Of a DNA stretch of 15,144 nucleotides, positions 7,597 through 15,134 are shown in pieces. Under the pieces are notes generated by a model. It was not told the DNA's origin. It was given only the letters and a program-made list of their open reading frames with translations, and did not search any database. Numbering within the stretch: the stretch's first letter is position 1; each line of letters opens with the position of its first letter. Source of the stretch: Planctomycetota bacterium (GTDB taxonomy: Bacteria; Planctomycetota; SZUA-567); assembly GCA_020860865.1 (NCBI GenBank), contig JAJBTL010000261.1:499-15642 (forward strand), given 5' to 3'. The position numbers and the translations under genes were made by a program.

Positions 7597-7624
7597 ATAC
7601 TACCCGAAAAAAATCCTCTCGCAA
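7597..7624 (-). promoter_or_regulatory. Putative promoter of the LacI/Gfo-Idh transcript
   Basis: On the - strand TTGCGA (7624-7619), a 16-base spacer and TAGTAT (7602-7597) lie about 45 bases before the ATG at 7552. The motif TTGATTAAA (7585-7577) lies just downstream. Confidence 0.45.
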
Positions 7625-7647
7625 CTAAATTTATTAAAAAATATCGG

Positions 7648-7686
7648 TTGACTAGTGAAATTTATTGGGTACTCTTGATTAAAGAG
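7648..7686 (+). promoter_or_regulatory. Putative isomerase promoter with overlapping inverted repeat
   Basis: TTGACT (7648-7653), a 16-base spacer and TACTCT (7670-7675) form a promoter-like pair. CTCTT-GATTA-AAGAG (7672-7686) begins inside the -10 box, where a repressor would block initiation. The encoded LacI protein is the obvious candidate, but the repeat lacks the central CG usual in LacI-family operators. Confidence 0.4.
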
Positions 7687-7899
7687 ATGTTAAAAATGAT
7701 TAAGATTATTTAATCGACTCCCTTGACAGTCTGCCTTTCATCCCCATCGCCATTCACCCGACGAAGTAGCGACTTGTACGAGTTTTTTGACGAATTCGTA
7801 AAGCCGCGCCACCATACGCACCACCCAAAAAACATGACGCGGGACTGCGGTCCATTGTGGCACCCTTCCGCGACCGTTATTGCCATGAAAGGTTCAGGC

Positions 7900-8868
7900 A
7901 TGAAGATTGGCGTCTTTTCCCCTGTTTTCGGCGACCTCTCCCTCGGGGAGATGCTCGACCGCATCGCGTCGGCCGGGCTGGACGCGGTGGAAATCGGCTG
8001 CGGCTATTTCCCCGGCCACAAGCATTGCGACTTTGAAAAACTCCTCGGCAGCGACGCCGCCCTCCGGGAATACCGGGACGAATTCGCCAAACGGAATATC
8101 GTCATCAGCGCCCTCAGCGCCCACGGGAATCCCCTCCACCCGGACAAGGCCATCGCCGACGAATCGAACCGGCTCTGGCACGCCGCCCTCGACCTGGCGC
8201 CAAAGCTCGGAGTCGATACGGTGAACGCCTTCTCCGGCTGCCCGGGAGACCAGGAAAACGCCAAATACTCGAATTGGGTCACCACCTCGTGGCCGCCGGA
8301 CATGCAGCACATCCTGAACTGGCAGTGGGCTGAAAAGGTCATCCCCTACTGGAAGCGGGAGGCGGCTTTGGCGGTGGAAAAGGGCATCACTAAAATCGCC
8401 ATAGAAATGCATCCCGGCATGGTCGTCTATAATAACGCCACCCTTCTCCGCCTCCGGAAGGAAGCCGGGCCCGCCATCGGCGCCAATTACGATCCGTCCC
8501 ACATGTTCTGGCAGCAGGTGGAAATCACCGAGTCCATCCGGGAACTCTTTCGGGAAAACGCCCTCTTCCACTTCCACGCCAAGGACACCGGCTTCAACGA
8601 CGACAACCGCCGGAGAAACGGCGTTCTCGAGACGCTCCCGTCGGAGAAAATTTCCGAACGGGCCTGGAACTTCCGCTCCGTCGGTTACGGCCACGACGCC
8701 ATTGTCTGGAAACGGATCATTACCGAACTGTGGCGCGGCGGCTACCGTGGCGTCATCAGTATCGAGCATGAGGATCTATTTATGTCGATGGACGAAGGAT
8801 TCGTGAAAGCGGTGTCGTTCCTGAAGGAATGCATTATCCGCTCGGACTCCGGGATTGTCTTTGATTGA
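7900..8868 (+). CDS. Sugar phosphate isomerase/epimerase-like TIM-barrel protein
   Basis: This 322-residue protein belongs to the xylose isomerase-like TIM-barrel (AP endonuclease family 2) group, which holds cytoplasmic sugar or inosose isomerases, epimerases and dehydratases. The first strand is MKIGVFSPVFG, then DAVEIGCGY at 28-36. The likely divalent-metal ligands are E169 (in IAIEMH), D198 with H201 (NYDPSH), H224/H226 (FHFHAKD) and E289 (ISIEHED), all at the family positions. ATG 7900 is preferred: it begins the first barrel strand and has AAAGG seven bases upstream. The frame is open further upstream but that part is not protein-like. It is divergent from the LacI gene and 89 bases before a sugar-binding protein gene with no terminator between, so the two are probably co-transcribed. 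The exact reaction is not determined. Confidence 0.9.
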   Translation: MKIGVFSPVFGDLSLGEMLDRIASAGLDAVEIGCGYFPGHKHCDFEKLLGSDAALREYRDEFAKRNIVISALSAHGNPLHPDKAIADESNRLWHAALDLAPKLGVDTVNAFSGCPGDQENAKYSNWVTTSWPPDMQHILNWQWAEKVIPYWKREAALAVEKGITKIAIEMHPGMVVYNNATLLRLRKEAGPAIGANYDPSHMFWQQVEITESIRELFRENALFHFHAKDTGFNDDNRRRNGVLETLPSEKISERAWNFRSVGYGHDAIVWKRIITELWRGGYRGVISIEHEDLFMSMDEGFVKAVSFLKECIIRSDSGIVFD

Positions 8869-8946
8869 CGGGTGTCCGGTCCTTGTGGTGAGGTCTGTTG
8901 TCTGAGTGAGGAACGGGGTTACGAACGTTTTATTGTTAAAGAAAAC

Positions 8947-8952
8947 AGGAGA
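8947..8952 (+). promoter_or_regulatory. Ribosome binding site of the binding-protein gene
   Basis: AGGAGA lies five bases before the ATG at 8958. No separate promoter with good boxes was found in 8869-8946, which favours co-transcription with the isomerase gene. Confidence 0.7.
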
Positions 8953-8957
8953 AGCGC

Positions 8958-10231
8958 ATGCGTAGAGTCAATTCACTTCGAGTCGCGCTGGTCGCGGCGG
9001 TGATGGTTATGGCGGTTTCGGCCGGGGCGATGGCGGTGGAACTCACCATGTTCTTCAACCCGGTCGAGGCGCCGATTATCCGCCAGGTGGTGGCGGACTG
9101 GGAAGGGAAGACCGGCCACACCGTGAACATCCTCACATCGCCGCAGAGTTCGTCCGACGCCTTGGCCCTGTTCCAGCAACAGCTCGCCGCCGGCACCTCC
9201 GACGTCGACCTCTATTTCATCGACTCGGTCTGGCCCGGGCTTATTGGCGATCACCTTCTCGACTTGAAGGAGCACGATCCTGACGGAACGCGCATCGGCG
9301 ATCACATCCCGTCCGTCGTCGGCGCCTACACGGTCCGTGACCGGGTCGTCGGCCTCCCGCTCATGCGCTCGACGCCGGCATGGTCTATTACCGGACCGAC
9401 CTGTTGGAAAAATACAACAAGCCGGTCCCCGAAACCTGGCAGGAACTGACCGACACCGCCGCCTTTATCCAGAACGCCGAACGCCAGGCCGGCAACACGA
9501 ACATCTGGGGCTTTGTTTTTCAGGGCCGCGCCTATGAAGGCCTGACCTGTAACGCCCTCGAATGGCTCGCCTCCCACGGCGGCGGCACCATCGTCGACAC
9601 GGACGGCAAAGTCACCGTCAACAATCCGAACGCTGTCCAGGCTCTCCGCGAGGCCGCGTCGTGGGTCGGGTCCATCACGCCGGAAGGCGTCCTGAACTAT
9701 GCCGAAGAGGAAGCGCGCGGCGTCTTCCAGTCCGGCAACGCCGTGTTTATGCGGAACTGGCCCTATTGCTGGGCCCTGGCCCAACAGGAAGCCAGCCCGG
9801 TCATGGGCAAAATCGGCATCCTGCCGGTGCCGAAGGGCGGCGACGGCGAAAAGTCCACCGGCGCCCTCGGCGGCTGGGGCATGGCGGTGTCCCGCTATTC
9901 GAAAAACATCGACGTCGCGACCGATCTCCTGTTTTACCTCACCGGCCGGGAAGGCCAGAAAAAGTTCAGCATTCTCGGTACCTACACGCCGAGTATTGTC
10001 AAACTGTTCGACGACCCGGACATCAACCAGGCCAACCCGGTGGCAATCCTCGACGTGTTCATGAACGCGGTGCCGCGTCCGTCCGCCGTCACCGGTTCCA
10101 AATACAACCGCGTCTCAAGCGAGTTCTACAACGCCGTCCACCAGGTCTTGTCGAAGTCGGCCACGCCGGAAGACGCGTTGAAAACCCTCGAGGCGAATCT
10201 CCGCCGGGTCGGGCGCGGCGGCTGGCGGTGA
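8958..10231 (+). pseudogene. ABC transporter extracellular sugar-binding protein (family 1), frameshifted
   Basis: Read across one frameshift, this encodes a solute-binding protein of about 423 residues, normal for the family. Residues 1-26 form a signal peptide with a basic start, a hydrophobic core and an AxA-type end (AGAMA); there is no lipobox Cys. The first part (8958-9365) has FFNPVEAPIIRQVVADWEGK, typical of the N-terminal lobe, up to VVGLPLM. The same protein continues two frames away from 9368 as LDAGMVYYRTDLLEKY, the expected next motif, followed by P-TWQEL, GNAVFMRNWPY, LGGWGMAVS and the C-terminal helices ending at 10231. Two extra bases (CG, 9366-9367), or one lost base, explain the break. 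As written, the first part stops at 9449. It could be a true pseudogene or a sequence error. No permease or ATPase genes follow; a hairpin comes 58 bases later. Confidence 0.85.
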
Positions 10232-10288
10232 ACGCGGTCGCCGTTCCGGAACGCTGATAATAGCAGTGAAATTGCGGATTCATGACAA

Positions 10289-10319
10289 CGGGGAGAACCT
10301 TGCGAAAAGGTTCTCCCCG
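10289..10319. terminator. Strong hairpin between convergent genes
   Basis: CGGGGAGAACCTT (10289-10301) pairs perfectly with AAGGTTCTCCCCG (10307-10319), loop GCGAA. There is no T-run on either side, so it is not a textbook intrinsic terminator. Its place between the convergent binding-protein and transporter genes suggests it ends or protects both transcripts. Confidence 0.6.
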
Positions 10320-10347
10320 ATTGAATGTCCCCGCTGTGTACCAGTGC

Positions 10348-11838
10348 TTACTGGGTCCGCAATTGTTCGTCGACCACGACCTCCGCCGCCGCACCGCCGG
10401 TGTGCCGCCACTCGTTGGCGATGCGTTCGGCCCGCGTCGGCATATGCGGCGCCAGGATGGTCAGGCCGATCCACGACACCAGGCACGACACGATGCCGAC
10501 AATAAGGCCCGTTTTCAGCCACATGACGAAATGGACCTTGGTCCAATAGCGTTTTTCCAGCATGCCGACGGCGACGATATTCGCCGTCGACCCGATCATG
10601 GTGATATTGCCGCCGAGGCAGGCGCCGTGAAGAAGGGCCCAGATGAGCGGCGTCTGGTCCAGCTTGACCACCACCGGCATGAAGGCGGCGACGAAAACGA
10701 TGTTCTCGATAAAGGCGCTGCCGATGGCGGATATCGCCAGGACGGTCGGGAGAAGAAGCGACGGATTGCTGCCGACGGAACGGTCGAGGGCGGCGGCGAT
10801 GACGTCGGTGACCTGGGTACGTTCGAGAGCGCCGGCTATCATGAAGAGCATCATGAGGAAGATGACGACGTTCCATTCGACATCATGCTCCAGGTAGTTC
10901 CTCACCTGTCCCCGGCGCCAGGCCATGAGGACGCCGGACACGAGGAGCGGCGCGGTGATGAGCATGGTGTTGGCTTCGAGGCCGAGGTGGCGCTCGATTA
11001 TCTTATGGAGGATGAGGAGGCAGAGGAGGAGCGCCATGACGAACAGGCCGGCCGCGTGCGGCACCCGCACCATCGGCGCCAGGGCCAGGCCGCTCTGGCG
11101 GCGCTGTTCCAGCTTTTCGTTAAGGACGGCAATCTGTTTCCGGAACAGGACGAGCATGAGAATGAGGATGACGACAAACTCGGCCAGCATGAGCGGGAAC
11201 GACCAGATCATGAAATCGTTGAACGACAGCGGCGGCGAGGCGTTCTGGCCGATAAGGATGCCGACCGGGTTCCCGAGCATGGTGCCGGCCGATCCGACGT
11301 TGATGGCCATCACCACCATGATGATGAACGGCATCGGCCTGATGTCGAGGGCGTCGGCGATTTGAAAGATGAGGGCCATGGCGAAGACGATGGCGGCCAT
11401 TTCGTCAATGAGGCAGGACATGACGACGCCGAGGATGCAGGCCACCGTCACCAGGCCGCGCCCGGTGATGTTCGGGAGGGACAGGACCTGGATGATTATC
11501 CAACTGAACAGGCCGAGATCCTTCAGGACGCCGACGATTATCATCATGCTCATGAGGAAAATGATGACGTCGAGCTTCGTCTCCGTGCCGAGGGAGGCGA
11601 GGTCGAGGATGTTCAGGATGAGCATGCCGCTGATGCCGAGAAAGGCGAAGGCGAGGTGGAATTCCCAAAAGAGGGCCGGCGCCGACACCAGCATGACAAA
11701 CGCCGCCACCGACACGGACTGCTGGGCGTTCATCCCGGCCAGGGTGCAGACAAAAGCGGCAAGGCCGGTGAGGGCGGCAAGAAGAAGAAACCGGGCCAGG
11801 CCTTCGTATTTGGCAAAGAGTGTTTTTGTTTCCTGCAT
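10348..11838 (-). CDS. ArsB/NhaD/SLC13-like (ion transporter superfamily) membrane transporter
   Basis: This 496-residue inner-membrane protein has about eleven or twelve hydrophobic segments in two similar halves split by a charged loop at about 234-258. Each half carries the helix-break signature of the ion transporter superfamily: NVGSAGTMLGNPVGILIG at 180-197 after LIDEMAAIVFAMAL (143-156), and GGNITMIGSTANIVAVG at 409-425 after FIENIVFVAAF (376-386). These fit the ArsB, NhaD and citrate or dicarboxylate (CitM/DASS) families. Substrate may be an anion, a carboxylate or Na+/H+; the sequence does not decide. ATG 11838 is chosen since GGGGAG is four bases upstream and the first helix follows; the frame is open to 12024 but that part is Arg/Pro-rich noise. 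The start lies inside the 3' end of the SGNH gene. It is last in the argG-led group. Confidence 0.88.
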   Translation of the reverse strand: MQETKTLFAKYEGLARFLLLAALTGLAAFVCTLAGMNAQQSVSVAAFVMLVSAPALFWEFHLAFAFLGISGMLILNILDLASLGTETKLDVIIFLMSMMIIVGVLKDLGLFSWIIIQVLSLPNITGRGLVTVACILGVVMSCLIDEMAAIVFAMALIFQIADALDIRPMPFIIMVVMAINVGSAGTMLGNPVGILIGQNASPPLSFNDFMIWSFPLMLAEFVVILILMLVLFRKQIAVLNEKLEQRRQSGLALAPMVRVPHAAGLFVMALLLCLLILHKIIERHLGLEANTMLITAPLLVSGVLMAWRRGQVRNYLEHDVEWNVVIFLMMLFMIAGALERTQVTDVIAAALDRSVGSNPSLLLPTVLAISAIGSAFIENIVFVAAFMPVVVKLDQTPLIWALLHGACLGGNITMIGSTANIVAVGMLEKRYWTKVHFVMWLKTGLIVGIVSCLVSWIGLTILAPHMPTRAERIANEWRHTGGAAAEVVVDEQLRTQ

Positions 11839-12473
11839 AAAGCTCCCCGGGTTGCAAAAGAATGAGGAAAAAGGCGCCGGAACGTCTCCGTCCTGACAAT
11901 TTTCTCGACGTTCCGGCAGTACAGATCCGCCATCAGGGCGTGGCCGCGTCCGTTCGGGTGGAGGCCGTCGACATAGAGGTCGGCCCCGAGGCGGCGCTGT
12001 TCCGGTTCTTCGAACAGGGCCCAAAAATCAACCAGCGGCACGGCGAAGGCGGCGCAAAAACGCCTGAGCCATTCGGCATAATCGCGGCCCGTCTCCTGGG
12101 CGGCGAAGAAGTCCACGGCATCGGCCCACGCGGCCGGCGCCGTCGCCACGTCGAGAGGCACCGGCGTCGCCACGACAACGGGCAGGCTGCGGGCGGCGGA
12201 CTGATGGACCATGGCGGCGATATTGGCGCGGGCCGGACCATCGTTGCCGCCGAAGAAAATGTCGTTGAAACCGCCCATGAGGCTGACGACGGCGGGCTTG
12301 ACCTTTTCCACTTCCGGCAGGAAGCGGGCGAGCATGCCGCCGGTGGTGTCGCCGGGGATGCCCCGGTTGACAAGGCGGACGCCGAGCCGCTCCTGAGCGA
12401 GGAAGGTCCAGGAATCCTTCCGGGCCACGCCGGTTCCGAAGGTGAGGCTGTCGCCAAGACAGAGGATCTTCAT
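11730..12473 (-). CDS. SGNH/GDSL-family hydrolase
   Basis: This 247-residue esterase or acyl-hydrolase-like protein has all four family blocks: block I LGDSLTFGTG with nucleophile S9, block II Gly in RGIPGDTT (38-44), block III GGFND with N70, and block V DGLHPNGRGH with D169 and H172. No signal peptide is seen, so it is probably cytoplasmic, like TesA-related acyl hydrolases or carbohydrate deacetylases. The ATG at 12473 starts the first strand; GGAG lies about ten bases upstream, a modest site. The conserved fold ends near residue 195. The last 50 or so residues are Pro/Arg/Leu-rich and come mostly from DNA that also encodes the start of the transporter, an overlap of 109 bases in another frame. 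The gene sits between the phosphoesterase fusion and the transporter on the same strand. Confidence 0.88.
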   Translation of the reverse strand: MKILCLGDSLTFGTGVARKDSWTFLAQERLGVRLVNRGIPGDTTGGMLARFLPEVEKVKPAVVSLMGGFNDIFFGGNDGPARANIAAMVHQSAARSLPVVVATPVPLDVATAPAAWADAVDFFAAQETGRDYAEWLRRFCAAFAVPLVDFWALFEEPEQRRLGADLYVDGLHPNGRGHALMADLYCRNVEKIVRTETFRRLFPHSFATRGALCRKQKHSLPNTKAWPGFFFLPPSPALPLLSAPWPG

Positions 12474-12583
12474 GCGGAAATGCTCCAATAAGGCAGGGGT
12501 TCCTGGTCCGGACCGGGTGCGAGGCGGGAACTGGCACCGGCCGGGCCGGAGGCGGCAATACCCGGATTGACGACCGTCCCCGG

Positions 12584-13804
12584 CTACTTGACCTCGCTGA
12601 ACGAATGCCCCGGCGCTCCGCAGGTGGAACAGTAGTTCGGTTCTTCCGAACCGGCGAATATCACGCCGCACGAGCCGCACAGGTAATAGTGATTCGGCTG
12701 GATGTCGTCCTGGGTGTCGTCCGCACCGGTTTTGGCGAGTAGGGTACAGAACGTCTTTTCCGCACCGGCGGCGCCAAGGAGGACCCGTTTCGACAGGACG
12801 TCGTTGACCGCTTCGGCGACGGACAACCGTTTCGACAGGATGTCCTTGCCGTCGCCGTCCTCGAACGACAGGACGGCGGCCGGGCTCGTCGCCAGGAGGC
12901 GGTGGATGATACGGGCCTGGGAAAGGCTGCTCTCCATGCCGGCCCGATAGAGGTGGGCCGCTTCCGGGCGGTTGGCGCGGAATTCCTCTTCGGCGCGGAG
13001 GCGCATCGTCACGTAATTCCGGCACTGGATTTCGTAGACGTGGCGGAGGACGTCCTGCATGTCGCCGCTTTTCGACACGTTGGAATTCGGTATGAGCGGC
13101 CGCTGACGCACCCGGGGCCGGCCGTTTTCGTCCAGGCTGATTTCCAGGGCGTGGTGCGGCGGGCTGACCACCCTTTCGACTTTTCGGATAGTGGCGCCGC
13201 CGCCGCCGGTGACGATGAGGCGGAGGCCATCGATTTCATCTTCGAAGTAGGTATGGGCATGGCCGCAGAGAAGAAGCGATATCCGGTTCCGCCAGACGCC
13301 GACCGCCTCCTCGAACTTGGTCCAGTCCGCCACCGACATGGAGTCGCCGGAGATGCGGTTCGGCGGCGGGATGTGGAAGGAGACGATGATGTTCCGCGTT
13401 TCCGACAAGGCCATCGTCTCCCAGAAGAAGCGGAGGGTGTCGTCGGAGAAGCGCCGGTTGGAATTGTCCAGCATGATGAAGGTGAACTCTTCCGCGAACA
13501 CGGCGCGATCGGCGTGGCCGAAATATTCCTCGAAATCCGGCCCGTCATGGTTGCCGCGCATGACATGGACGGGCCGGTCGGAGTAGCGATCGATAAAACG
13601 GGAGACGCGTTTGTAATAGGGGTCCCGGCCAAGGGGCGACACGTCCCCGAGGACGGCGATGAAGTCGCCCTCGGCCCCGGTCAGGCCGGCGTGGAGGTAC
13701 TGGAGCGCCTCCCCGCCGTACCCGTCCGAACAGGGACTCCCGATTACGGTGAAGGATGTGGCCTCGAGTTCCTGTACGAGCTTCGAGACCGGCTTGGCTA
13801 TCAC
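12584..13804 (-). CDS. Metallophosphoesterase fused to degenerate rubrerythrin and rubredoxin-like domains
   Basis: This 406-residue protein has three parts. Residues 15-235 are a calcineurin-like phosphoesterase: GD at 53-54, GNHD at 84-87, H144 in VSFHIPP and GHAH at 181-184. The first motif (DxH) is missing; the region reads VIGSPCSDGYGG. Residues 250-350 resemble a ferritin-like rubrerythrin bundle (YEIQCRNY, AEEEF, ESSLSQARIIH), but the diiron Glu/His ligands are only partly kept. Residues 373-403 are a rubredoxin-like iron knuckle, C376-x2-C379 and C392-x2-C395. It is probably cytoplasmic. The start is a GTG directly after the argG stop (TAAGTG), with AAGGAA inside the argG end, which implies translational coupling. 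Function is unknown; a redox-linked phosphoesterase or a redox-stress protein is possible. Confidence 0.85.
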   Translation of the reverse strand: MIAKPVSKLVQELEATSFTVIGSPCSDGYGGEALQYLHAGLTGAEGDFIAVLGDVSPLGRDPYYKRVSRFIDRYSDRPVHVMRGNHDGPDFEEYFGHADRAVFAEEFTFIMLDNSNRRFSDDTLRFFWETMALSETRNIIVSFHIPPPNRISGDSMSVADWTKFEEAVGVWRNRISLLLCGHAHTYFEDEIDGLRLIVTGGGGATIRKVERVVSPPHHALEISLDENGRPRVRQRPLIPNSNVSKSGDMQDVLRHVYEIQCRNYVTMRLRAEEEFRANRPEAAHLYRAGMESSLSQARIIHRLLATSPAAVLSFEDGDGKDILSKRLSVAEAVNDVLSKRVLLGAAGAEKTFCTLLAKTGADDTQDDIQPNHYYLCGSCGVIFAGSEEPNYCSTCGAPGHSFSEVK

Positions 13805-15025
13805 TTATTTCTTCCTTGCCTTGGCGGCACGGCGGGCCTGGGCCCGGAGCGGCAGGCCGTGCAGGTTGATGAAACCGGTGGCGAGGGTCTGGTCGTAGGC
13901 GCCGCCGTCGTCGTCCATGCTGGCGATGAGGGGGTCATAGAGGCTGTTCGGGCTGGACCGGCCGACAACGGTGACGTTCCCCTTGTACAGTTCGAGATCG
14001 ACCCGGCCGGAGACGTATTTCTGGCTTTCCTCGACAAGGGCGAACAAGGCGTTCATCTCGTCCGAGAACCAGTAGCCATTATAAATGAGGCCGGCCATGC
14101 GGGGAATGAGGCCGTCCCGGAGGTTCATGACGTCCCGGTCGACGGTGATGCCTTCAAGGTCCCGGTGGGCGGTCATGAGGAGGGTGCCGCCCGGGGTCTC
14201 GTAGACGCCGCGGCTCTTCATGCCGACGTAGCGGCTTTCCACCATGTCGACGCGGCCGACGCCGTTCCGGCCGGCGATTTTATTGGCCGCCTCGAGAAGC
14301 TTGGCCGGGGACATCTTCTTGCCGTTCAGGGCAACGGGATAGCCCTTGTCGAAGTCGACCCTGACCTTCTCCGCCTTATTGGGCGCCTTCATCGGGTCGA
14401 CGGTGAGTTCGAACATGTCGGCCCGGGGCTTGGCTTCCGGATCCTCAAGCATGCCGGCTTCGAAGGAGATGTGGAGGAGGTTTTCGTCCGACGACCACGG
14501 CTTCGACTTGGTGGCCTTGACCGGGATGTTGTACTTTTTCGCATAGGCGATGGCCTCGGCCCGGCCCTTGATGACGGAGGAGAACTCGGGGTCGCGCCAC
14601 GGCGCAATCACCTTCATCTCCGGCGCCAGGGCGGCGGCGGTGAGTTCGAACCTGACCTGGTCGTTTCCCTTGCCGGTGGCGCCGTGGGCGAAGACGGTGC
14701 AGCGTTCCTTCTTGGCGGCGATGACCATGGCCTCGGCGATGCACGGCCGGGCCAGGGAAGTGCCGAGGTAGTAGCGGCCTTCGTACAGGGCGTTCATGCG
14801 GATGACCGGCAGGACGAAGTCCTTGACGAAGTGTTCGCGGACGTCGGCGACGATGACCTTTTTGGCGCCCGACTGGATGGCTTTTTTCTTGAGACCGGCC
14901 CAGTCTTCGCGCTGGCCGACGTCGGCGGCGAAGCAGATGATTTCATCGCCCTTTTCGGCGAGCCAGCGGCAGATGACCGAGGTGTCAAGCCCGCCCGAAT
15001 ACAACAACATGATTCTTTCCGCCAT
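13805..15025 (-). CDS. argG: Argininosuccinate synthase
   Basis: This 406-residue cytoplasmic enzyme joins citrulline and aspartate using ATP to make argininosuccinate, the penultimate step of arginine synthesis. The PP-loop SGGLDTS is at 10-16, and the second family signature GATGKGNDQVRFE is at 115-127. APWRDPEF, TKSKPWSSDENLLHIS, GRNGVGRVDMVESRYVGMKSRGVYETPGG and the C-terminal GSVS-like VVGRSSPNSLYD are also present. Length is normal. The ATG at 15025 has AAAGGGA seven to eight bases upstream; the 30 residues possible before it are not protein-like. It leads a - strand group with the phosphoesterase fusion, an SGNH hydrolase and a transporter. No argH was found in the window. Confidence 0.97.
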   Translation of the reverse strand: MAERIMLLYSGGLDTSVICRWLAEKGDEIICFAADVGQREDWAGLKKKAIQSGAKKVIVADVREHFVKDFVLPVIRMNALYEGRYYLGTSLARPCIAEAMVIAAKKERCTVFAHGATGKGNDQVRFELTAAALAPEMKVIAPWRDPEFSSVIKGRAEAIAYAKKYNIPVKATKSKPWSSDENLLHISFEAGMLEDPEAKPRADMFELTVDPMKAPNKAEKVRVDFDKGYPVALNGKKMSPAKLLEAANKIAGRNGVGRVDMVESRYVGMKSRGVYETPGGTLLMTAHRDLEGITVDRDVMNLRDGLIPRMAGLIYNGYWFSDEMNALFALVEESQKYVSGRVDLELYKGNVTVVGRSSPNSLYDPLIASMDDDGGAYDQTLATGFINLHGLPLRAQARRAAKARKK

Positions 15026-15105
15026 GTTCTTTCCCTTTACCGGCTGCCTGGAGCAGCACTTCTTGTGAAGAAAATAGAGATAACCACGCCGTAACGGCGA
15101 AAGTA

Positions 15106-15134
15106 AGAATAACAAATGCCCTACACGAGCGCAA
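15106..15134 (-). promoter_or_regulatory. Putative argG promoter
   Basis: On the - strand TTGCGC (15134-15129), a 17-base spacer and TATTCT (15111-15106) lie about 80 bases before the argG ATG. A small hairpin, CGCCG-TTA-CGGCG (15087-15099), would sit early in the leader. No ARG-box-like operator was recognised. Confidence 0.5.

Larger units (their letters stand above)
7553..7899. other. Divergent promoter region, no gene seen
   Basis: An AT-rich region of about 350 bases between the regulator and isomerase genes. Besides the two promoters listed separately it has GATTAA-N6-TTAATC (7698-7715) and the palindrome ACGAATTCGT (7790-7799). The 7737-7899 part is open in the isomerase frame but its translation is not protein-like and precedes a good start codon, so it is treated as leader. 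Confidence 0.6.

Noticed and set aside
7772..7788. Near-palindrome ACTTGTACGAGT followed by six T as a terminator
   Set aside because: The stem is too short with almost no loop, so a stable terminator hairpin is unlikely.
7723..7899. N-terminal extension of the isomerase from a TTG at 7723
   Set aside because: The added 59 residues are not protein-like, there is no ribosome site, and the barrel begins at the ATG at 7900.
10282..11865. 527-codon + strand frame, extremely rich in Asp, Glu and His
   Set aside because: It is the complement of hydrophobic codons of the transporter on the - strand; low complexity and no ribosome site.
12902..15094. 730-codon open frame on the + strand opposite argG and the phosphoesterase gene
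   Set aside because: Its translation is a G/V/D/H-rich mirror of high-GC codons, with no domain. The - strand genes have full family motifs.
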